A stretch of 64,000 nt of DNA from Solilutibacter tolerans (GTDB lineage Bacteria; Pseudomonadota; Gammaproteobacteria; Xanthomonadales; Xanthomonadaceae), in NCBI RefSeq assembly GCF_900155935.1, contig NZ_FTLW01000005.1, forward strand, positions 1-64,000. The letters are read 5' to 3'. Shown here piece after piece: positions 25,692-37,637 of the stretch. Made by a program: the position numbers and the translations under genes. Below the pieces are notes generated by a model that ran no database searches, had not been told where the DNA came from, and was given only the letters and a program-made list of their open reading frames with translations. Each line of letters starts with the position of its first letter. Positions within the stretch are counted from its first letter, which is position 1.

Positions 25692-26903
25692 ATGAGCAAT
25701 TTGAGTGAAAGCCGCGACATCGTCCTGGCCTTTTCCGGCGGATTGGATACCAGTTTTTGCGTGCCTTACCTGAAAGAACGCGGCTGGAACGTGCACACCG
25801 TGTTTGCCGATACCGGCGGCGTGGACGCAGAAGAGCGCGCCTTCATCGAGGCGCGCGCTGCCGAATTGGGCGTGGCTTCGCACGTGACCGTCGATGGCGG
25901 CCCGGCGATCTGGGAAGGCTTCGTCAAGCCGTTCGTGTGGGCAGGCGAGGGCTATCAAGGCCAGTATCCGTTGCTGGTGTCGGATCGTTACCTCATCGTC
26001 GATGCGGCCTTGGCACGCGCGCATGCGCTGGGTACCAACGCGATCGCGCATGGTTGCACCGGCATGGGCAACGACCAGGTGCGCTTCGACCTAGCGGTGA
26101 AGGCGAGTGGCGATTACCGCATCGTCGCGCCGATCCGTGAAATCCAGAAGAAACACACGCAGACACGCGCGTACGAACAGCAATATCTGGAAGCGCGCGG
26201 TTTCGGCGTGCGCGCCAAGCAGCAGCAATACACCATCAACGAAAACCTGCTGGGCGTGACCCTGTCCGGCGGCGAGATCGATCATTGGCAAGCACCGGGC
26301 ATCGAGGCTCGTGGCTGGTGCAAGCCGCGTAGCGAATGGCCAGATGCGCCGCTGCAAGTGACGATCAAGTTCATCGAAGGCGAAGCCGTCGCCGTCAATG
26401 GCGAGGCACTGCCAGGCGACAAGTTGCTGGCCAAGCTCAATGGCCTGTTTGCGGCGTACGGTGTCGGTCGCGGGATGTACACCGGCGACACCACCATCGG
26501 CCTCAAGGGGCGCATCGTGTACGAAGCGCCGGGTTTGATCGCGCTGCTCACGGCTCATCGCGCATTGGAAGAGGCCGTGCTGACCAAGCAGCAGAACCGC
26601 TTCAAACCTGAGATCGCACGCAAGTGGGTTGAGCTGGTCTATGAAGGCTTCTACCAGGACCCGCTCAAGAGCGACATCGAGGCTTTCCTCAAGTCCAGTC
26701 AGCACAAGGTCAATGGTGAGGTGGTGCTGGAAACCAGTGGCGCTCGTGTCGATGCCGTGGCGGTGCGCTCGCCGCACATCCTCAACGCCAAGGGCGCGAC
26801 CTATGCGCAGTCGGCGGACTGGGGCGTGGAAGAGGCCGAAGGCTTCATCAAGTTGTTCGGCATGAGCAGCACGCTCTGGGCCGAAGTGAACTCGGAACGC
26901 TGA
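25692..26903 (+). CDS. argG: Argininosuccinate synthase
   Basis: This 403-residue enzyme condenses citrulline and aspartate using ATP. The PP-loop [10 protein letters not shown] is near residue 13, and [14 protein letters not shown] near 120 is the ATP/citrulline region. AGGA lies 7 nt before ATG 25692. In this pathway citrulline comes from N-acetylcitrulline via the next gene. The length is close to the family norm. Its TGA overlaps the argE' start. Confidence 0.96.
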   Translation: MSNLSESRDIVLAFSGGLDTSFCVPYLKERGWNVHTVFADTGGVDAEERAFIEARAAELGVASHVTVDGGPAIWEGFVKPFVWAGEGYQGQYPLLVSDRYLIVDAALARAHALGTNAIAHGCTGMGNDQVRFDLAVKASGDYRIVAPIREIQKKHTQTRAYEQQYLEARGFGVRAKQQQYTINENLLGVTLSGGEIDHWQAPGIEARGWCKPRSEWPDAPLQVTIKFIEGEAVAVNGEALPGDKLLAKLNGLFAAYGVGRGMYTGDTTIGLKGRIVYEAPGLIALLTAHRALEEAVLTKQQNRFKPEIARKWVELVYEGFYQDPLKSDIEAFLKSSQHKVNGEVVLETSGARVDAVAVRSPHILNAKGATYAQSADWGVEEAEGFIKLFGMSSTLWAEVNSER

Positions 26904-27994
26904 TGCAGGACGCCGTCCTCAAGCATCTGGCGGCCTTGGTGTCGTTCGACACGCGCAACCCGCCGCGCCAGATCCCCGCGGAAGGCGGCCTGTTCGGTTA
27001 CCTGCACGAGCAACTGTCGGATTTCCAGGTGGAAGTCACGGACCACGGCGACGGCGCAGTGTCGCTGTTCGCCGTGCGCGGACAGCCGCGCGTCCTGTTC
27101 AACGTGCACATGGACACCGTGCCGGATTCGCCGGCATGGACAGCGGACCCGCACCTGCTCCGCGTCGAAGGTGACCGCGCCATTGGGCTTGGCGCCTGCG
27201 ACATCAAGGGCGCAGCGGCTGGCTTGCTGGCCGTGGCGCAATCCACCCCCGGTGATCTGGCGCTGCTGTTCAGTAGTGACGAGGAAGCGAACGACCCGCG
27301 TTGTATTGCCGCGTTCTTGCAACGCGATCATGGCTTCAAAGATGTCGTGGTGGCCGAGCCGACGCGCTGTGAGGCTGTGCTGGCCCATCGCGGCATCAGC
27401 GCGGTGCGCATGCAATTTCACGGTGCAGCCGGTCATGCGTCCGGTCCACAGGCGATGCAGGCCAGTGCCTTGCATCAGGCGATGCGCTGGGGCGTACGCT
27501 CGCTGGAGCATGTCGAAGCGCATGCCGCGCAGGAATTCGGTGGCTTGAAAGGCCTGCGCTTCAACATCGGGCGCGTCGAAGGCGGGATCAAAGCGAATGT
27601 AATCGCGCCCCAAGCGGAAGTGCGCTTCGGTTTTCGTCCTCTGCCTTCATTGGCGATGAATGAACTGCATGAGCAATTCCGTGGTTTTGCAGAGCAAGGC
27701 ACCGATTACGAAGAAACTTTCCGCGGTCCGTCCTTGCCTGCAGGTGATGCGCGTGATGCCGAGAACCGTCGACGCGATGCCCAAGCTCTGGCTGAATCCC
27801 TGCAATTGCCCATCGGCAACGCAGTGGATTTCTGGACCGAGGCATCGCTGTTCTCACAGGCCGGCATGAACGCGATCGTCTACGGCCCCGGCGACATCGC
27901 CCAAGCCCATACCGCAGACGAATGGGTGGCGCTGGAGCAACTGCAGCGTTACGCCGATTCCATTCAACGCATCGTTTCGACATCCACACCATGA
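26903..27994 (+). CDS. argE': N-acetylcitrulline deacetylase
   Basis: This 363-residue M20-family metallohydrolase has [12 protein letters not shown] (metal His/Asp), GACDIKG (bridging Asp), [11 protein letters not shown] (catalytic Glu) and VVAEPT. Given the AOTCase gene upstream, it should remove acetate from N-acetylcitrulline to yield citrulline for ArgG; related ArgE enzymes act on N-acetylornithine. ATG 26903 overlaps the argG stop, and its stop overlaps argB. Substrate assignment rests on pathway context. Confidence 0.92.
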   Translation: MQDAVLKHLAALVSFDTRNPPRQIPAEGGLFGYLHEQLSDFQVEVTDHGDGAVSLFAVRGQPRVLFNVHMDTVPDSPAWTADPHLLRVEGDRAIGLGACDIKGAAAGLLAVAQSTPGDLALLFSSDEEANDPRCIAAFLQRDHGFKDVVVAEPTRCEAVLAHRGISAVRMQFHGAAGHASGPQAMQASALHQAMRWGVRSLEHVEAHAAQEFGGLKGLRFNIGRVEGGIKANVIAPQAEVRFGFRPLPSLAMNELHEQFRGFAEQGTDYEETFRGPSLPAGDARDAENRRRDAQALAESLQLPIGNAVDFWTEASLFSQAGMNAIVYGPGDIAQAHTADEWVALEQLQRYADSIQRIVSTSTP

Positions 27995-29322
27995 ACCTGC
28001 AAGTCCACGATCCGCAAACGCGGCAAACCATCGTTCGCCTGCTCTCCAGCATGGGCGGAGCGAAAGAAATAAATCAATACCTCAAGCGCTATTCGCAACT
28101 GGAAGCTGCTCGTTTCGCGGTAGTGAAAGTTGGTGGCGCGGTGTTGCGCGACGACTTGGAAGCGCTGACTTCCTCACTGGCGTTTCTGCAGGATGTTGGC
28201 CTTACGCCTATCGTCATTCATGGTGCTGGGCCGCAATTGGACGAAGCGATTGCGGCTGCGGGCATCGAGAAACAAACCGTCGACGGTTTGCGAGTGACAC
28301 GCAGTGACACGCTCGCCATCGTACGCAGGGTGATGCAAGCGCAGAATCTTGCGTTGGTAGAGGCCTTGCAAGCACGCGATGCACGCGCAACATCGATTGT
28401 GTCCGGCGTGTTCGAAGCGGAATTGATGAATGAAGCGACCTTCGGCCTTGTTGGCCAAGTAGGGCGGGTGGAGTTGGCACCGATCCGTGCCAGCCTGCAG
28501 GCAGGCTCCATTCCAGTGATTGCAAGCCTTGGCGAAACCGCGGGCGGACAGATCGTCAACATCAATGCTGATTACGCCGCCAATGCCTTGGTACGTGAGC
28601 TGCAGCCGGACAAAATTGTGTTTCTCACCGGGACCGGGGGCTTGCTCGATGAACGCGGCAAGGTGATCGATTCGATCAACCTTTCCACCGATTACGAACG
28701 CCTGATGCAGGCGTCGTGGGTCAATGGTGGCATGCGGGTCAAGCTGGAGCAGATCAAGGCCTTGCTCGATAGCGTGCCCTTGTCTTCATCCGTTTCGATC
28801 ACTCGACCAAGTGAATTGGCGAAGGAGCTGTTCACGCATAAGGGCTCCGGCACATTGGTGCGCCGGGGCGAGCGTGTGCTGCGCGTCGAGTCGTGGGACG
28901 GACTGGATCTGACCCGCTTGCGGGGGCTGATCGAATCCGCGTTTGGTCGCAAGCTGTTACCGGACTATTTCGAGAAAACGACGTTGCTACGCGCTTACGT
29001 CAGCGAGAACTACCGCGCTGCGGTGATCGTGACAAATGACGGCTCGCAGCCCTATCTCGACAAATTTGCAGTGCTTGATGACGCACAGGGCGAAGGTCTT
29101 GGGCGTGCGGTGTGGGAATTGATGCGCGCGGAAACGCCGATCCTCTACTGGCGCTCGCGCCGCTACAACCCGGTCAATACCTTTTACGACGCAGAGGCCG
29201 ATGGCAGCTTCCGCCGTCAACCTTGGAAAGCGTACTGGTTCGGCTTGGAAGATTTCGACGCGATCCGTATCTGCGTCGAAGATGCCATGGCCCGCCCTGC
29301 CACGCTCGAGGACCCGGCATGA
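27991..29322 (+). CDS. argB: Fused N-acetylglutamate kinase/synthase
   Basis: This 443-residue fusion has an amino-acid kinase domain at residues 1 to about 290 ([27 protein letters not shown] and [13 protein letters not shown]). A GNAT-like NAGS domain follows (about 300-443) with the acetyl-CoA region [12 protein letters not shown]. It carries out the first two arginine steps, acetylating glutamate and phosphorylating it. Such fusions occur in Xanthomonadales and are related to vertebrate and fungal mitochondrial NAGS/NAGK, where arginine inhibits the synthase. ATG 27991 and the TGA at the end overlap both neighbours. Confidence 0.94.
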   Translation: MNLQVHDPQTRQTIVRLLSSMGGAKEINQYLKRYSQLEAARFAVVKVGGAVLRDDLEALTSSLAFLQDVGLTPIVIHGAGPQLDEAIAAAGIEKQTVDGLRVTRSDTLAIVRRVMQAQNLALVEALQARDARATSIVSGVFEAELMNEATFGLVGQVGRVELAPIRASLQAGSIPVIASLGETAGGQIVNINADYAANALVRELQPDKIVFLTGTGGLLDERGKVIDSINLSTDYERLMQASWVNGGMRVKLEQIKALLDSVPLSSSVSITRPSELAKELFTHKGSGTLVRRGERVLRVESWDGLDLTRLRGLIESAFGRKLLPDYFEKTTLLRAYVSENYRAAVIVTNDGSQPYLDKFAVLDDAQGEGLGRAVWELMRAETPILYWRSRRYNPVNTFYDAEADGSFRRQPWKAYWFGLEDFDAIRICVEDAMARPATLEDPA

Positions 29323-30269
29323 AGCGCATAGGCCTGGTCGGTGCACGCGGTTATGTTGGCGAAGAACTGATAAAACTGATCGCCGCGCATCCGCAGATGA
29401 CGCTCGGATTCGTGTCCTCGCGTGAGCGTGATGGTGAGCGTGTGGCCGACCACGTCGCCGGCATCGATGATGGTCTTCGTTATCGCAACATCTCGCATGA
29501 AGCCCTGGCCGATGAGGTAGTGGATGCCTACGTATTGGCGTTGCCCAACGGCAAGGCGGCGGCATGTGTCAGCAATATCGACACCCGTGGCGATGCACCG
29601 GTGATCGTGGACCTCTCCGCTGATTATCGTTTCGACGATGGTTGGTACTACGGACTGCCGGAGCTCACCCGCAACCGTTATGCCGGGCATCGTCACATCA
29701 GCAATCCAGGTTGCTATGCCAGTGCCATGCAATTCGCCATCGCGCCCATGCACGAGGCCTTGACGGGGCCTGTGCAGTGCTTTGGTGTTTCAGGATGGTC
29801 CGGTGCAGGCACCACGCCCAGCGACAAGAACAATCCTGAACTTCTTCGCGACAATCTGATGCCCTACGCGCTGTCCGGCCATCTGCACGAGCGTGAAGTC
29901 GGCCGCCACTGTGCCTCGGTGGAGTTCATGCCACATGTGGCACCTCATTTCCGTGGCTTGTCGATCACGGCCAACCTGCATCTGGATAGGGCGATGATGC
30001 TGGATGAGGTCAGGCAGGTTTACAGACACTTTTACGCGGACGAACCGCTCGTGGAGGTGGTGGATGATGCCCCTTGGTCTTCGCGCATTGCCGGACGACA
30101 TCACGCCGAAGTGGGCGGTTTCACGCTGTCCGATGATGGCCGCAGGCTTGTGGTGGTGAGCGTATTGGACAACTTGTTGAAGGGCGCGGCGACACAGGCG
30201 ATGCAGAATCTCAACCTTGCCTTTGGCTTCGACGAACTGGCAGGCATTCCGTTGGAGGGTAGGGCATGA
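29319..30269 (+). CDS. argC: N-acetyl-gamma-glutamyl-phosphate reductase
   Basis: This 316-residue NADPH-dependent reductase makes N-acetylglutamate semialdehyde. The nucleotide loop [15 protein letters not shown] is at the N-terminus, [12 protein letters not shown] holds the catalytic Cys, and [16 protein letters not shown] follows. ATG 29319 overlaps the argB stop. Only argD of the core pathway is absent from the cluster. Confidence 0.95.
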   Translation: MKRIGLVGARGYVGEELIKLIAAHPQMTLGFVSSRERDGERVADHVAGIDDGLRYRNISHEALADEVVDAYVLALPNGKAAACVSNIDTRGDAPVIVDLSADYRFDDGWYYGLPELTRNRYAGHRHISNPGCYASAMQFAIAPMHEALTGPVQCFGVSGWSGAGTTPSDKNNPELLRDNLMPYALSGHLHEREVGRHCASVEFMPHVAPHFRGLSITANLHLDRAMMLDEVRQVYRHFYADEPLVEVVDDAPWSSRIAGRHHAEVGGFTLSDDGRRLVVVSVLDNLLKGAATQAMQNLNLAFGFDELAGIPLEGRA

Positions 30270-31561
30270 GCAAGCTGTTGTGGCAGAAACAAGGCGTGGC
30301 CGTCGATGCCGATATCCAGGCATTCCTCGCGGCCGATGACGTTATCCTGGATCGCGAATTCATTGCATATGACATTCGCGCGAGTCGTGCACATGCCGAA
30401 GGGCTGCAACGCATTGGCATCCTCACTCAAGAGGAGCTGGACGGGATTGCTCGTGAGTTGGATGCATTAGCCGATGACCTGGCGCGTGGTGTCTTCGTTC
30501 TGGACGAACGCTGGGAAGACATGCATTCCGCTATCGAAGATCGCCTGACCGAGCGCTTGGGGGATGCAGGCAAAAAGATTCACACCGGACGCAGTCGAAA
30601 CGATCAGGTGCTGGTTGCCACGCGCCTATGGTTGAAGGATCAGCTCGACGAAGTGACATCGTCATGCACCGCCGTCGCGCGCATCGCACTGACACGTGCG
30701 GGAGTAGAACGCGATGTGCCGATGCCTGGCTACACGCATTTGCAACGGGCCGTCGTATCCAGTGCAGGCATGTGGTGGGCAGGCTGGGCCGAGGCTTTTA
30801 TCGACAACGCACAGCGCGCACGCGTTACTCGCGATTGGCTGGACGCTAACCCCTTGGGTACTGCTGCCGGTTACGGTGTCAACTTGCCTTTGGACCGTGA
30901 GCACACAACGACGGCACTTGGATTCGCGCGGATGCAGGTTTCACCGCCCTATGCGCAACTCTCGCGCGGGAAATTCGAGTTGGCTGCCCTTGAAACATTG
31001 GGCAGTGCGATGCTGGACCTGCGTCGAATCGCCTGGGACCTCAGCCTCTTCACCAGTGCTGAATTCGGATTTGTTGCGTTACCGGCGCAATACACCACGG
31101 GCAGCTCGATCATGCCCAACAAGCGCAATCCAGATGTCATCGAGTTGATGCGTGCCGCCTATGCCAGCGTCGCCGCGGCGAAGGTCGAGATCGAGCAATT
31201 GATGTCACTTCCTTCGGGCTATCACCGCGACCTGCAGTTCGGCAAAGGCGGATTGGTGCACGGATTCCTGCGTGGGTTGGGTGCATTGCGCTTGTTGCCT
31301 GCCTTGCTCGCTGCGCTTGAATGGAAGCAAGAGCGCATGCGCAGCGCGATTGAGCCTTCAATGTATGCGACAGACCTCGCGGTCGACTTGGCGCGACAGG
31401 GCCTACCATTTCGCGATGCTTACTGTGAAGCAGCTAAGCCCGAGCGGTGGGCCGAAGGCGATCCGGCAACAAGCCTTGCTGCGCGAGTTTCACCGGGAGG
31501 GACGGGCGATGATCATTTGCACGTGCTCGAAGCGCGACTAGCGCAGATCACGGCCAATTGA
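30266..31561 (+). CDS. argH: Argininosuccinate lyase
   Basis: This 431-residue fumarase/aspartase-family enzyme splits argininosuccinate into arginine and fumarate. Signature [13 protein letters not shown] contains the catalytic Ser loop, [10 protein letters not shown] and [10 protein letters not shown] are also present. It begins by ATGA overlap with argC and ends the operon, 11 nt from the convergent gene. It is slightly shorter than the 455-470 residues of most ArgH, with a brief C-terminal end. Confidence 0.95.
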   Translation: MSKLLWQKQGVAVDADIQAFLAADDVILDREFIAYDIRASRAHAEGLQRIGILTQEELDGIARELDALADDLARGVFVLDERWEDMHSAIEDRLTERLGDAGKKIHTGRSRNDQVLVATRLWLKDQLDEVTSSCTAVARIALTRAGVERDVPMPGYTHLQRAVVSSAGMWWAGWAEAFIDNAQRARVTRDWLDANPLGTAAGYGVNLPLDREHTTTALGFARMQVSPPYAQLSRGKFELAALETLGSAMLDLRRIAWDLSLFTSAEFGFVALPAQYTTGSSIMPNKRNPDVIELMRAAYASVAAAKVEIEQLMSLPSGYHRDLQFGKGGLVHGFLRGLGALRLLPALLAALEWKQERMRSAIEPSMYATDLAVDLARQGLPFRDAYCEAAKPERWAEGDPATSLAARVSPGGTGDDHLHVLEARLAQITAN

Positions 31562-31572
31562 ATTTTGAGTGA

Positions 31573-32472
31573 TCAGAAGCGCCTCAAGGCCGAAAGCGTG
31601 AACTGCGTATAACGATACGTATAGCCGGTTGCGACCGGCGTGTTGGAATGAACCGCGTTGGCCTTGAAATACCACTTGCCGCGATCCGGACTGGTGATGC
31701 CCAGCTCAAGGTAGCGCGCCGCCCGCCAATCTGACACCGCATCTTTGCTGCGCCCATAACCTGCAACGGCCAAATACTGCCATCCGCCACGATAACGACG
31801 GAGTTGCAAGGTCGGTATGACTTCTGCGTACCAGCCGGGCGCGTAATAGTCATATTCGCGGGGATGGCTGTCGTGCCAATAACGCATGCGCAATTGTGCG
31901 CTAAGGCCCCAATCAGGCTTGAGTACATGGATGTAGCGTGCCCGCGCATGCAGGCGCAAGTTATCGCCGGTGAAGTCTTGTACGCCGACCATGGCCGTCA
32001 TCAGGTTGCGGTCATTGATTGGCAGGTCGTAAGCCGCCCCGGCAAAGGTGTAATGCAATCCTTGGTCGAGGCCTGTGGGCGTCTCGATGATCTCGCGTTC
32101 GATGAAATATTCCTGCCGGAAGGGGGCTTCGTTATGGATCGCCGCATTGCCCAGCCATGTATGGCCATCGGTGCCGAGCATGCCATTCCACTTCCACGCT
32201 TCATTACCATCGGCGAAACGATAGTAGGCACGGGCATCTTTTTTGGCGGGCTGCCCGAGGGGAGCAAAGCTGGCCGACTCCAGTCGGATGCCTTGATAGC
32301 TCTCCATCGACTCGTTCTTGAAATCGAAGTTGGCACCGAACTTGACGACTTCAGAGTCGTCGGCATCGTCGGAGACGAATATGTCGAAGCCGGCGGCCTG
32401 TTGGGCCAATGCCGCCTGGGGTAAAAGCAGAAGCGCAAGGACGATGGGGACAAGGGTGGGGCGTTGGTTCAT
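31573..32472 (-). CDS. Outer-membrane beta-barrel-like protein paired with a glycosyltransferase
   Basis: This 299-residue protein has a clear signal peptide (VLALLLLPQAALA, cut before QQ). The rest is rich in alternating aromatic/polar strands and ends in LSALRRF, a typical C-terminal Phe of outer-membrane barrels. It resembles YaiO-type exopolysaccharide-associated barrels in general form. ATG 32472 overlaps the stop of the glycosyltransferase upstream, so the two are coupled; polysaccharide export or surface anchoring is a reasonable guess. Upstream in-frame sequence is antisense to the glycosyltransferase and was excluded. Confidence 0.72.
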   Translation of the reverse strand: MNQRPTLVPIVLALLLLPQAALAQQAAGFDIFVSDDADDSEVVKFGANFDFKNESMESYQGIRLESASFAPLGQPAKKDARAYYRFADGNEAWKWNGMLGTDGHTWLGNAAIHNEAPFRQEYFIEREIIETPTGLDQGLHYTFAGAAYDLPINDRNLMTAMVGVQDFTGDNLRLHARARYIHVLKPDWGLSAQLRMRYWHDSHPREYDYYAPGWYAEVIPTLQLRRYRGGWQYLAVAGYGRSKDAVSDWRAARYLELGITSPDRGKWYFKANAVHSNTPVATGYTYRYTQFTLSALRRF

Positions 32473-33965
32473 TTGGTATCCCAGTGTTTGCGTAGACCGA
32501 TGAGCTCGGCGATGTATCCGCCGACGCAGACTGGCTGCAGCACCAGACTGTAGATCACGACATATGAAAACAGCCCGATCGGGTTCCTTCGCACGCGCAG
32601 CCCTTGCTTGGTCAGCATCTTTTTCTGTACGCGGTAGATGATCGCATTCCAGAAGAAGGCCAACGGAAGCACGGCGATCGTCATGATCCCCACGATGTAG
32701 TAAATGCCGAACAGAGCCATCACGATGCCGGGGATGAAGGCGAAGGTGAAGACCAGATCCAACGGAAGGAACAGCAGATTCCACCAGATGAACAACGTGG
32801 TCATGCGACGCTTGAAAAGCAGGCGCCAGTGATGGTTGAAAGCTTCCATCAAGCCGCGGGACCAACGCTTGCGTTGCAACGCGAATTGTTTGAGCTTCTC
32901 GGGAACATGGGTGAACAGCATCGCGTCTTCGGCGTAGCCAATGCGCGCGCCACGCTCGAGCAAAGCCCATGACACCACGATGTCTTCGCCCACGCATTCT
33001 GGCCAGCCGCCCACCTCCTTCAGCGCTTGCTTCTCGTAGAGAGAGAATGCGCCTTGGGCCACAAGCGTGCCGTGATACATGCTTTGCATGCGCTTGACTG
33101 CGGCGATGCCATGAAAATAGTCCCACTCCTGCACGCGGGTAATCCAATTAGTGCGGGAGTTACGCACCAGCACCGCGCCTGCGACCGCCAGAGTGTTGGG
33201 GGGGTCGCTCAGCTTGCGCTCGACGATTCGCCGCAACGCCGTGAGGTACAGCCAGCTATCGCCATCGACAGTAACCACCAGGTCGTGCGACGCGAGGTCG
33301 AGGCCACGGTTCAGCACCGCAGCCTTGCCAGCGTTCTGTGGATAGTCAACGATCTTGAATCGGGCTCGTGGATTGTGATTGCTGAGATTCGCGATGGTGT
33401 CTTTGGCGATGGCGACGGTGTCGTCAGTGGAGCCATCGTTCAATAGCAATACTTCATAGTCGCCGGGGTAGTCCTGCCGGGAAAGGCTGGTCAACGTGTC
33501 GGCGATGTTGTTTGCCTCGTTGTAACAGGCGACCAAGATGCTGACGGGCGGGAAAGAGGCCGGGCGCTGACGGGCGGGGCGCCTGTCCAGCAGTATGGTG
33601 GAGATGAGGAAGGCGTTCATGAAGCCCGGTACGTAGGCGATGAACAGGATCAGGGCGACGGCAAAGCCGCGCCCGATGACTTGCGATAGCTCATCCAGCC
33701 AAGGCACCGACAAATAGACGCTCAACATCGTCCAGGCGACTGCAACCAGCAATGAAATCAAGAACTTAGCTGGAACGCTGAGATAGAATCGTCTGTGGCC
33801 ATCATCTTCATTGATAGCTACGGGTGCACTGAAGTCTTTCTCGTTAGGCTGCAACACCCTTGCGTGTCGCATCCCGCCTGATGTCATTTTTGACGTGGCA
33901 GTCTCTTGCCTACGCACCCATGGCCCCCTGTGGTCGTTTGGGTGTCCGTTCTTGGACGAATACAT
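32469..33965 (-). CDS. Processive family 2 glycosyltransferase, membrane-bound
   Basis: This protein of about 498 residues resembles PgaC/NodC/hyaluronan-type synthases. Two N-terminal helices precede the GT-A domain: LVACYNEANNI, LLNDGSTDDT (DxD region), VTVDGDSW, GEDIVVSW with the catalytic Asp region, and the QRKRW (QxxRW) motif. Three to four C-terminal helices follow (LLFLPLDLVFTFAFIPGI onward). It should polymerise a beta-linked sugar and extrude it through the inner membrane; the sugar is unknown. ATG 33965 is used; ATG 33887 and 33872 are plausible because the N-terminal 30 residues lack conservation signals. It is coupled to the barrel gene downstream. Confidence 0.82.
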   Translation of the reverse strand: MYSSKNGHPNDHRGPWVRRQETATSKMTSGGMRHARVLQPNEKDFSAPVAINEDDGHRRFYLSVPAKFLISLLVAVAWTMLSVYLSVPWLDELSQVIGRGFAVALILFIAYVPGFMNAFLISTILLDRRPARQRPASFPPVSILVACYNEANNIADTLTSLSRQDYPGDYEVLLLNDGSTDDTVAIAKDTIANLSNHNPRARFKIVDYPQNAGKAAVLNRGLDLASHDLVVTVDGDSWLYLTALRRIVERKLSDPPNTLAVAGAVLVRNSRTNWITRVQEWDYFHGIAAVKRMQSMYHGTLVAQGAFSLYEKQALKEVGGWPECVGEDIVVSWALLERGARIGYAEDAMLFTHVPEKLKQFALQRKRWSRGLMEAFNHHWRLLFKRRMTTLFIWWNLLFLPLDLVFTFAFIPGIVMALFGIYYIVGIMTIAVLPLAFFWNAIIYRVQKKMLTKQGLRVRRNPIGLFSYVVIYSLVLQPVCVGGYIAELIGLRKHWDTK

Positions 33966-34099
33966 GATGTCTGGCTGTAGGTGAATATGTGATGATTCAC
34001 ACAAAATTTCCAGTGCTAGGCCATCGAATCCCGATATGGCGTGGATTTGGGCGCACTGGGGGGGTATCGACGGCCGTTACCCGACAAAACGGGAGGCAC

Positions 34100-34132
34100 A
34101 AAAAATCCCGGGTGCAAAAGCGACCCAGGATT
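34100..34132 (-). terminator. Terminator downstream of tRNA-Pro
   Basis: On the minus strand an imperfect stem (AATCCTGGGT / ACCCGGGATT) with a T-rich loop is followed by a T6 run, about 16 nt past the tRNA CCA end. Confidence 0.75.
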
Positions 34133-34147
34133 CCTTGTTTCTGCGGT

Positions 34148-34224
<77 letters not shown>

Positions 34225-34322
34225 ATTCCGAGCTCGGCATTGTACGGAATCGTCTGGCCGCGCGGCAAGTGGGTTGGGCGGCCCGCTAGAATGATGGGCT
34301 GATTCCCCCGCATGAGGCCGTC

Positions 34323-35696
34323 TTGATCAAGCCCCGCACCCCGCCCGGCGTCATGGAGTTGCTGCCGCGCGAGCAGATCGCCTTCCAGCGCATGCTGGAC
34401 ACCATCCGCAGCACCTATGAGTCTTTTGGCTTCCTGCCGGTTGAAACACCCGTCTTCGAGCTATCCGATGTCTTGCTGACCAAGACCGGCGGCGAGACCG
34501 AGCGCCAGGTCTACTTCGCACAATCCACCGGCGCGCTGGAGAAATCCCGCGAAAACGGCGAGGGCTTGCCCGAAATGGCCTTGCGCTTCGACTTGACCGT
34601 GCCGCTGGCGCGCTATGTCGCCGAGCATGAGCATGATCTCGCTTTTCCATTTCGCCGCTATCAGATGCAGCGCGTGTATCGAGGCGAGCGTGCCCAGCGT
34701 GGCCGCTTTCGAGAGTTTTACCAATGCGATATCGACGTGATTGGCAAGGATGCGTTGTCCCCGCGCTATGACGCCGAGATCCCTGCGGTCATCAACGCCG
34801 TGTTCGAGCGATTGGCGATCGGCGACTTCACCATCCAGTTCAACCATCGCAAATTGTTGCGTGGGTTCTTCGAGGGGCAAGGTATCGAAGGCGAACAGCA
34901 GATGCTGGTGTTGCGCGAACTCGACAAGCTCGATAAGCGTGGTGAGGCGGCAGTGCGCGAAACCTTGATGGACGAAGCGTTTGGTCTTAGCGATGTCGTC
35001 GCCGACAAACTACTCGCATTCTCGCGCGTGCGCTCGACCAGTCATGCCAATGCGCTGACGCAGCTGGCTGCCTTGGGCGATGGCACGCCCCTCTTCAACG
35101 AAGGTCGCGATGCACTGGTCGCCACGCTTGAACAGTTGAAGGCGATGGGTATCCCCGAATCGCGCTATGCAATCAACCTCTCGATCGCGCGTGGTCTGGA
35201 TTACTACACCGGTATCGTCTACGAGACGACGCTCGATGCGCATCCGCAGATCGGTTCCATCTGTTCAGGTGGGCGTTACGACGATCTGGCCAGTCACTAC
35301 ACCAAGTCCAAGCTGCCGGGTGTCGGCATCTCGATCGGTCTGACGCGCCTGTTCTGGCAGCTGCGTGAAGCGGGTTTGGTCGATGTCGCGACCAGTAGCG
35401 TCGATGTTCTGGTTGCCTTGCTGGACGAAGCGGGGTTTGCTGATGCCTTGGCGTTGTCGCAAACGTTGCGTGCACGAGGCTTGCGTGTCGAAACACAGAT
35501 GGAAGCCCGCAAGATCGCCAAGCAGTTCCAGTACGCGGACCGCGCGGGAATCCGTTTCGTTGCCTTGCGCGGTGAAGGCGAGCGAGCAACCGATACGGTG
35601 ACACTGAAAGACCTGCGTAATGGCGAGCAGGAAACGTTGGCCATGGATGTCGCCGCCGATTGGCTGGTCGGTCGACTTGGAGAGTCTGTGCAATGA
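34323..35696 (+). CDS. hisS: Histidyl-tRNA synthetase
   Basis: This 457-residue class II synthetase has [13 protein letters not shown] (motif 2 region with ALRFDLT), [12 protein letters not shown] (histidine motif A) and GGRYDDLA (motif B). The C-terminal anticodon-binding domain starts near residue 360. It begins at TTG 34323 with GAGG 5 nt upstream, giving the conserved [15 protein letters not shown] start; ATG 34353 would cut this motif. The stop overlaps the ammonia-lyase start as ATGA. Confidence 0.93.
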   Translation: MIKPRTPPGVMELLPREQIAFQRMLDTIRSTYESFGFLPVETPVFELSDVLLTKTGGETERQVYFAQSTGALEKSRENGEGLPEMALRFDLTVPLARYVAEHEHDLAFPFRRYQMQRVYRGERAQRGRFREFYQCDIDVIGKDALSPRYDAEIPAVINAVFERLAIGDFTIQFNHRKLLRGFFEGQGIEGEQQMLVLRELDKLDKRGEAAVRETLMDEAFGLSDVVADKLLAFSRVRSTSHANALTQLAALGDGTPLFNEGRDALVATLEQLKAMGIPESRYAINLSIARGLDYYTGIVYETTLDAHPQIGSICSGGRYDDLASHYTKSKLPGVGISIGLTRLFWQLREAGLVDVATSSVDVLVALLDEAGFADALALSQTLRARGLRVETQMEARKIAKQFQYADRAGIRFVALRGEGERATDTVTLKDLRNGEQETLAMDVAADWLVGRLGESVQ

Positions 35697-37573
35697 GCAA
35701 CACCATCTTGCTTGATGGCCATTCCCTGGATCGCGCAGCACTGGTGAAGATCGCCAACGGCGCGCAGGTCGAGCTGGATACCGAAGCGTTGAAGCGTGTC
35801 GAGCGCGCCGCCGCGTTCCTGTCCGAGCAAGTCGCGCGCGAAGAGCCGATCTATGGCGTTTCCACCGGTTTCGGCAGCAACGCCGACAAGCTCTTGGGTG
35901 GGCGTCGTGCGCGTGATGGGCAGGACGCTGGCGAGTCGCTGCATGAAGAGTTGCAGCGCAATTTGATCGTCACCCATGCGGTGTGCGTGGGCGAGCCCTT
36001 TGCACCGGACGTCGTGCGCGCCATGCTGGGCATCCGTATCAACACGCTGTTGCGAGGGCACTCGGGCATTCGTGTCGAAACCCTGCAGGCGCTCGCCGCG
36101 ATGCTCAACGCCGGCATTGTGCCGGTGGTTCCGCAACTGGGCTCGGTGGGGGCGTCGGGCGATCTGGCACCACTGTCGCACCTGGCGATCGTGCTGATCG
36201 GCGGCGGTGAAGCCTTCTACCAAGACGAGCGTATGCCGGGTGGGGAGGCCTTGTCTCGCGCTGGCCTTGAGCCCGTCACTCTCAGTCATAAGGAAGGCTT
36301 GGCGCTGAATAACGGCACCGCACAAATGTTGGCGACCGGTGTGCTGGCGTTGCATCGCCTGGAAGAATTGCTGGATACAGCTGATCTCGCTGCTGCAATG
36401 ACCATCGATGCATTTGCAGGACGTATGGGCGCATTTGCACCTGAAGTACATGCATTGCGTCCGCACCCGGGGCAGATCCTGACGGCAGAGAACCTGCGTC
36501 GCCTACTCGCGGGGTCGACCCTGTCCGACATCCCATACCACTTGGTGCCGCGTTTCAAATCTTGGCAGTCCGATAGCTGGGCGGGCGAAGATTCGAAGAA
36601 CCTAAGCTTCGACATCAGTTGGGACTGGGTCTCGGATACCCAGCGCCACGGACGCGAGAAGTTCTACCAACGATTCAAGCCTTTCCGCGGCGGCAAGAAG
36701 CACCAGCCGCAAGACAGCTATTCCTTGCGTTGTGTGCCACAGGTGCATGGCGCGGTGCGCGACGCCGTGGCGCAGGCCGCGCGCGTGCTCGACATCGAGC
36801 TCAACGCCGTCACCGACAACCCGCTGGTGTTTCCGTATGCCAAAGCTGAGCATGTCGAGCAGCAGGTGATCTCGGCTGGTCATTTCCATGGCATGCCACT
36901 CGCGCTTGCGATGAGTTATGTCAAAGCCGCCATTCCGGTGCTTGCTTCGATCAGCGAGCGTCGCCTCAACAAACTGGTCGATCCTGCCACCAACGATGGC
37001 CTGCCTGCGTTCTTGATCGGCAACGAGGACGGCACTGAATCGGGCTACATGATCGTGCAATACACCGCGGCGGCGATCGTCAACGACTTGGCGTCGAGGG
37101 CAATGCCGACATCTGTGTATTCGATCCCGACCAGTGCCAATGCCGAAGATCACGTGTCGATGGGCGCGAATGAAGCGCGCCACGTGCTGGCGATGACAGC
37201 GGACTTGGCAAAGGTGCTGGGCTTGGAGCTCGCCACCGCCGCACAGGCATTGGATTTCCGCCGTGACATGCTGAATGCCGCCAAGGCATTGGCGCGTGAT
37301 GCCGATGCCGAAGCATTTGCGACCAAGGTCAATGGTGCGCCGCTGACCGATGCACCTAATCGCGCGCAATTCCTGGATGAGGTCGATGGGATGCGCCGTG
37401 AGTTGGTCGATGCCAATAGCTTCCACCCTGGAAGGATCGTTTCTGCCGCACATGCTGAGGTGCGCAAGCACGTGGCGTTCATGGGGCGGGATCGCGCGTT
37501 GGACGATGATGTTGCCGCAGCCGTGCGCATGGTGGAGTCAGGTGCGGTGCTGGCGGCCAGCCGCAGCGCCTGA
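35693..37573 (+). CDS. hutH: HAL/PAL-family ammonia-lyase, HutH-like, with internal insertion
   Basis: This 626-residue enzyme is about 110 residues longer than standard histidine ammonia-lyase. [16 protein letters not shown] carries the Ala-Ser-Gly that forms the MIO cofactor. The selectivity pair before AVCVGEP is Thr-His, close to the Ser-His of histidine lyases and unlike Phe-Leu/His-Leu of PAL/TAL. An extra segment lies at about residues 260-340, between HPGQ and QDSYSLRC, containing [13 protein letters not shown] and [11 protein letters not shown]. It overlaps hisS (ATGA) and precedes the his operon, an unusual place for a degradative enzyme. Histidine is the likely substrate but is not certain. 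Confidence 0.75.
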   Translation: MSNTILLDGHSLDRAALVKIANGAQVELDTEALKRVERAAAFLSEQVAREEPIYGVSTGFGSNADKLLGGRRARDGQDAGESLHEELQRNLIVTHAVCVGEPFAPDVVRAMLGIRINTLLRGHSGIRVETLQALAAMLNAGIVPVVPQLGSVGASGDLAPLSHLAIVLIGGGEAFYQDERMPGGEALSRAGLEPVTLSHKEGLALNNGTAQMLATGVLALHRLEELLDTADLAAAMTIDAFAGRMGAFAPEVHALRPHPGQILTAENLRRLLAGSTLSDIPYHLVPRFKSWQSDSWAGEDSKNLSFDISWDWVSDTQRHGREKFYQRFKPFRGGKKHQPQDSYSLRCVPQVHGAVRDAVAQAARVLDIELNAVTDNPLVFPYAKAEHVEQQVISAGHFHGMPLALAMSYVKAAIPVLASISERRLNKLVDPATNDGLPAFLIGNEDGTESGYMIVQYTAAAIVNDLASRAMPTSVYSIPTSANAEDHVSMGANEARHVLAMTADLAKVLGLELATAAQALDFRRDMLNAAKALARDADAEAFATKVNGAPLTDAPNRAQFLDEVDGMRRELVDANSFHPGRIVSAAHAEVRKHVAFMGRDRALDDDVAAAVRMVESGAVLAASRSA

Positions 37574-37589
37574 ATCAATTTTCACCAGC

Positions 37590-37616
37590 CTTGGCCCTGC
37601 TTGACGCGGGGCCGAG
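37590..37616 (+). terminator. Weak terminator-like hairpin between the lyase gene and hisR
   Basis: CTTGGCCC (37590-37597) pairs with GGGCCGAG (37609-37616) over an 11-nt loop, followed by CTTTCCTT. The U-run is poor, so termination is uncertain, but it lies where the hisS-lyase unit should end. Confidence 0.4.
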
Positions 37617-37637
37617 CTTTCCTTAAGCTTTCAAATC

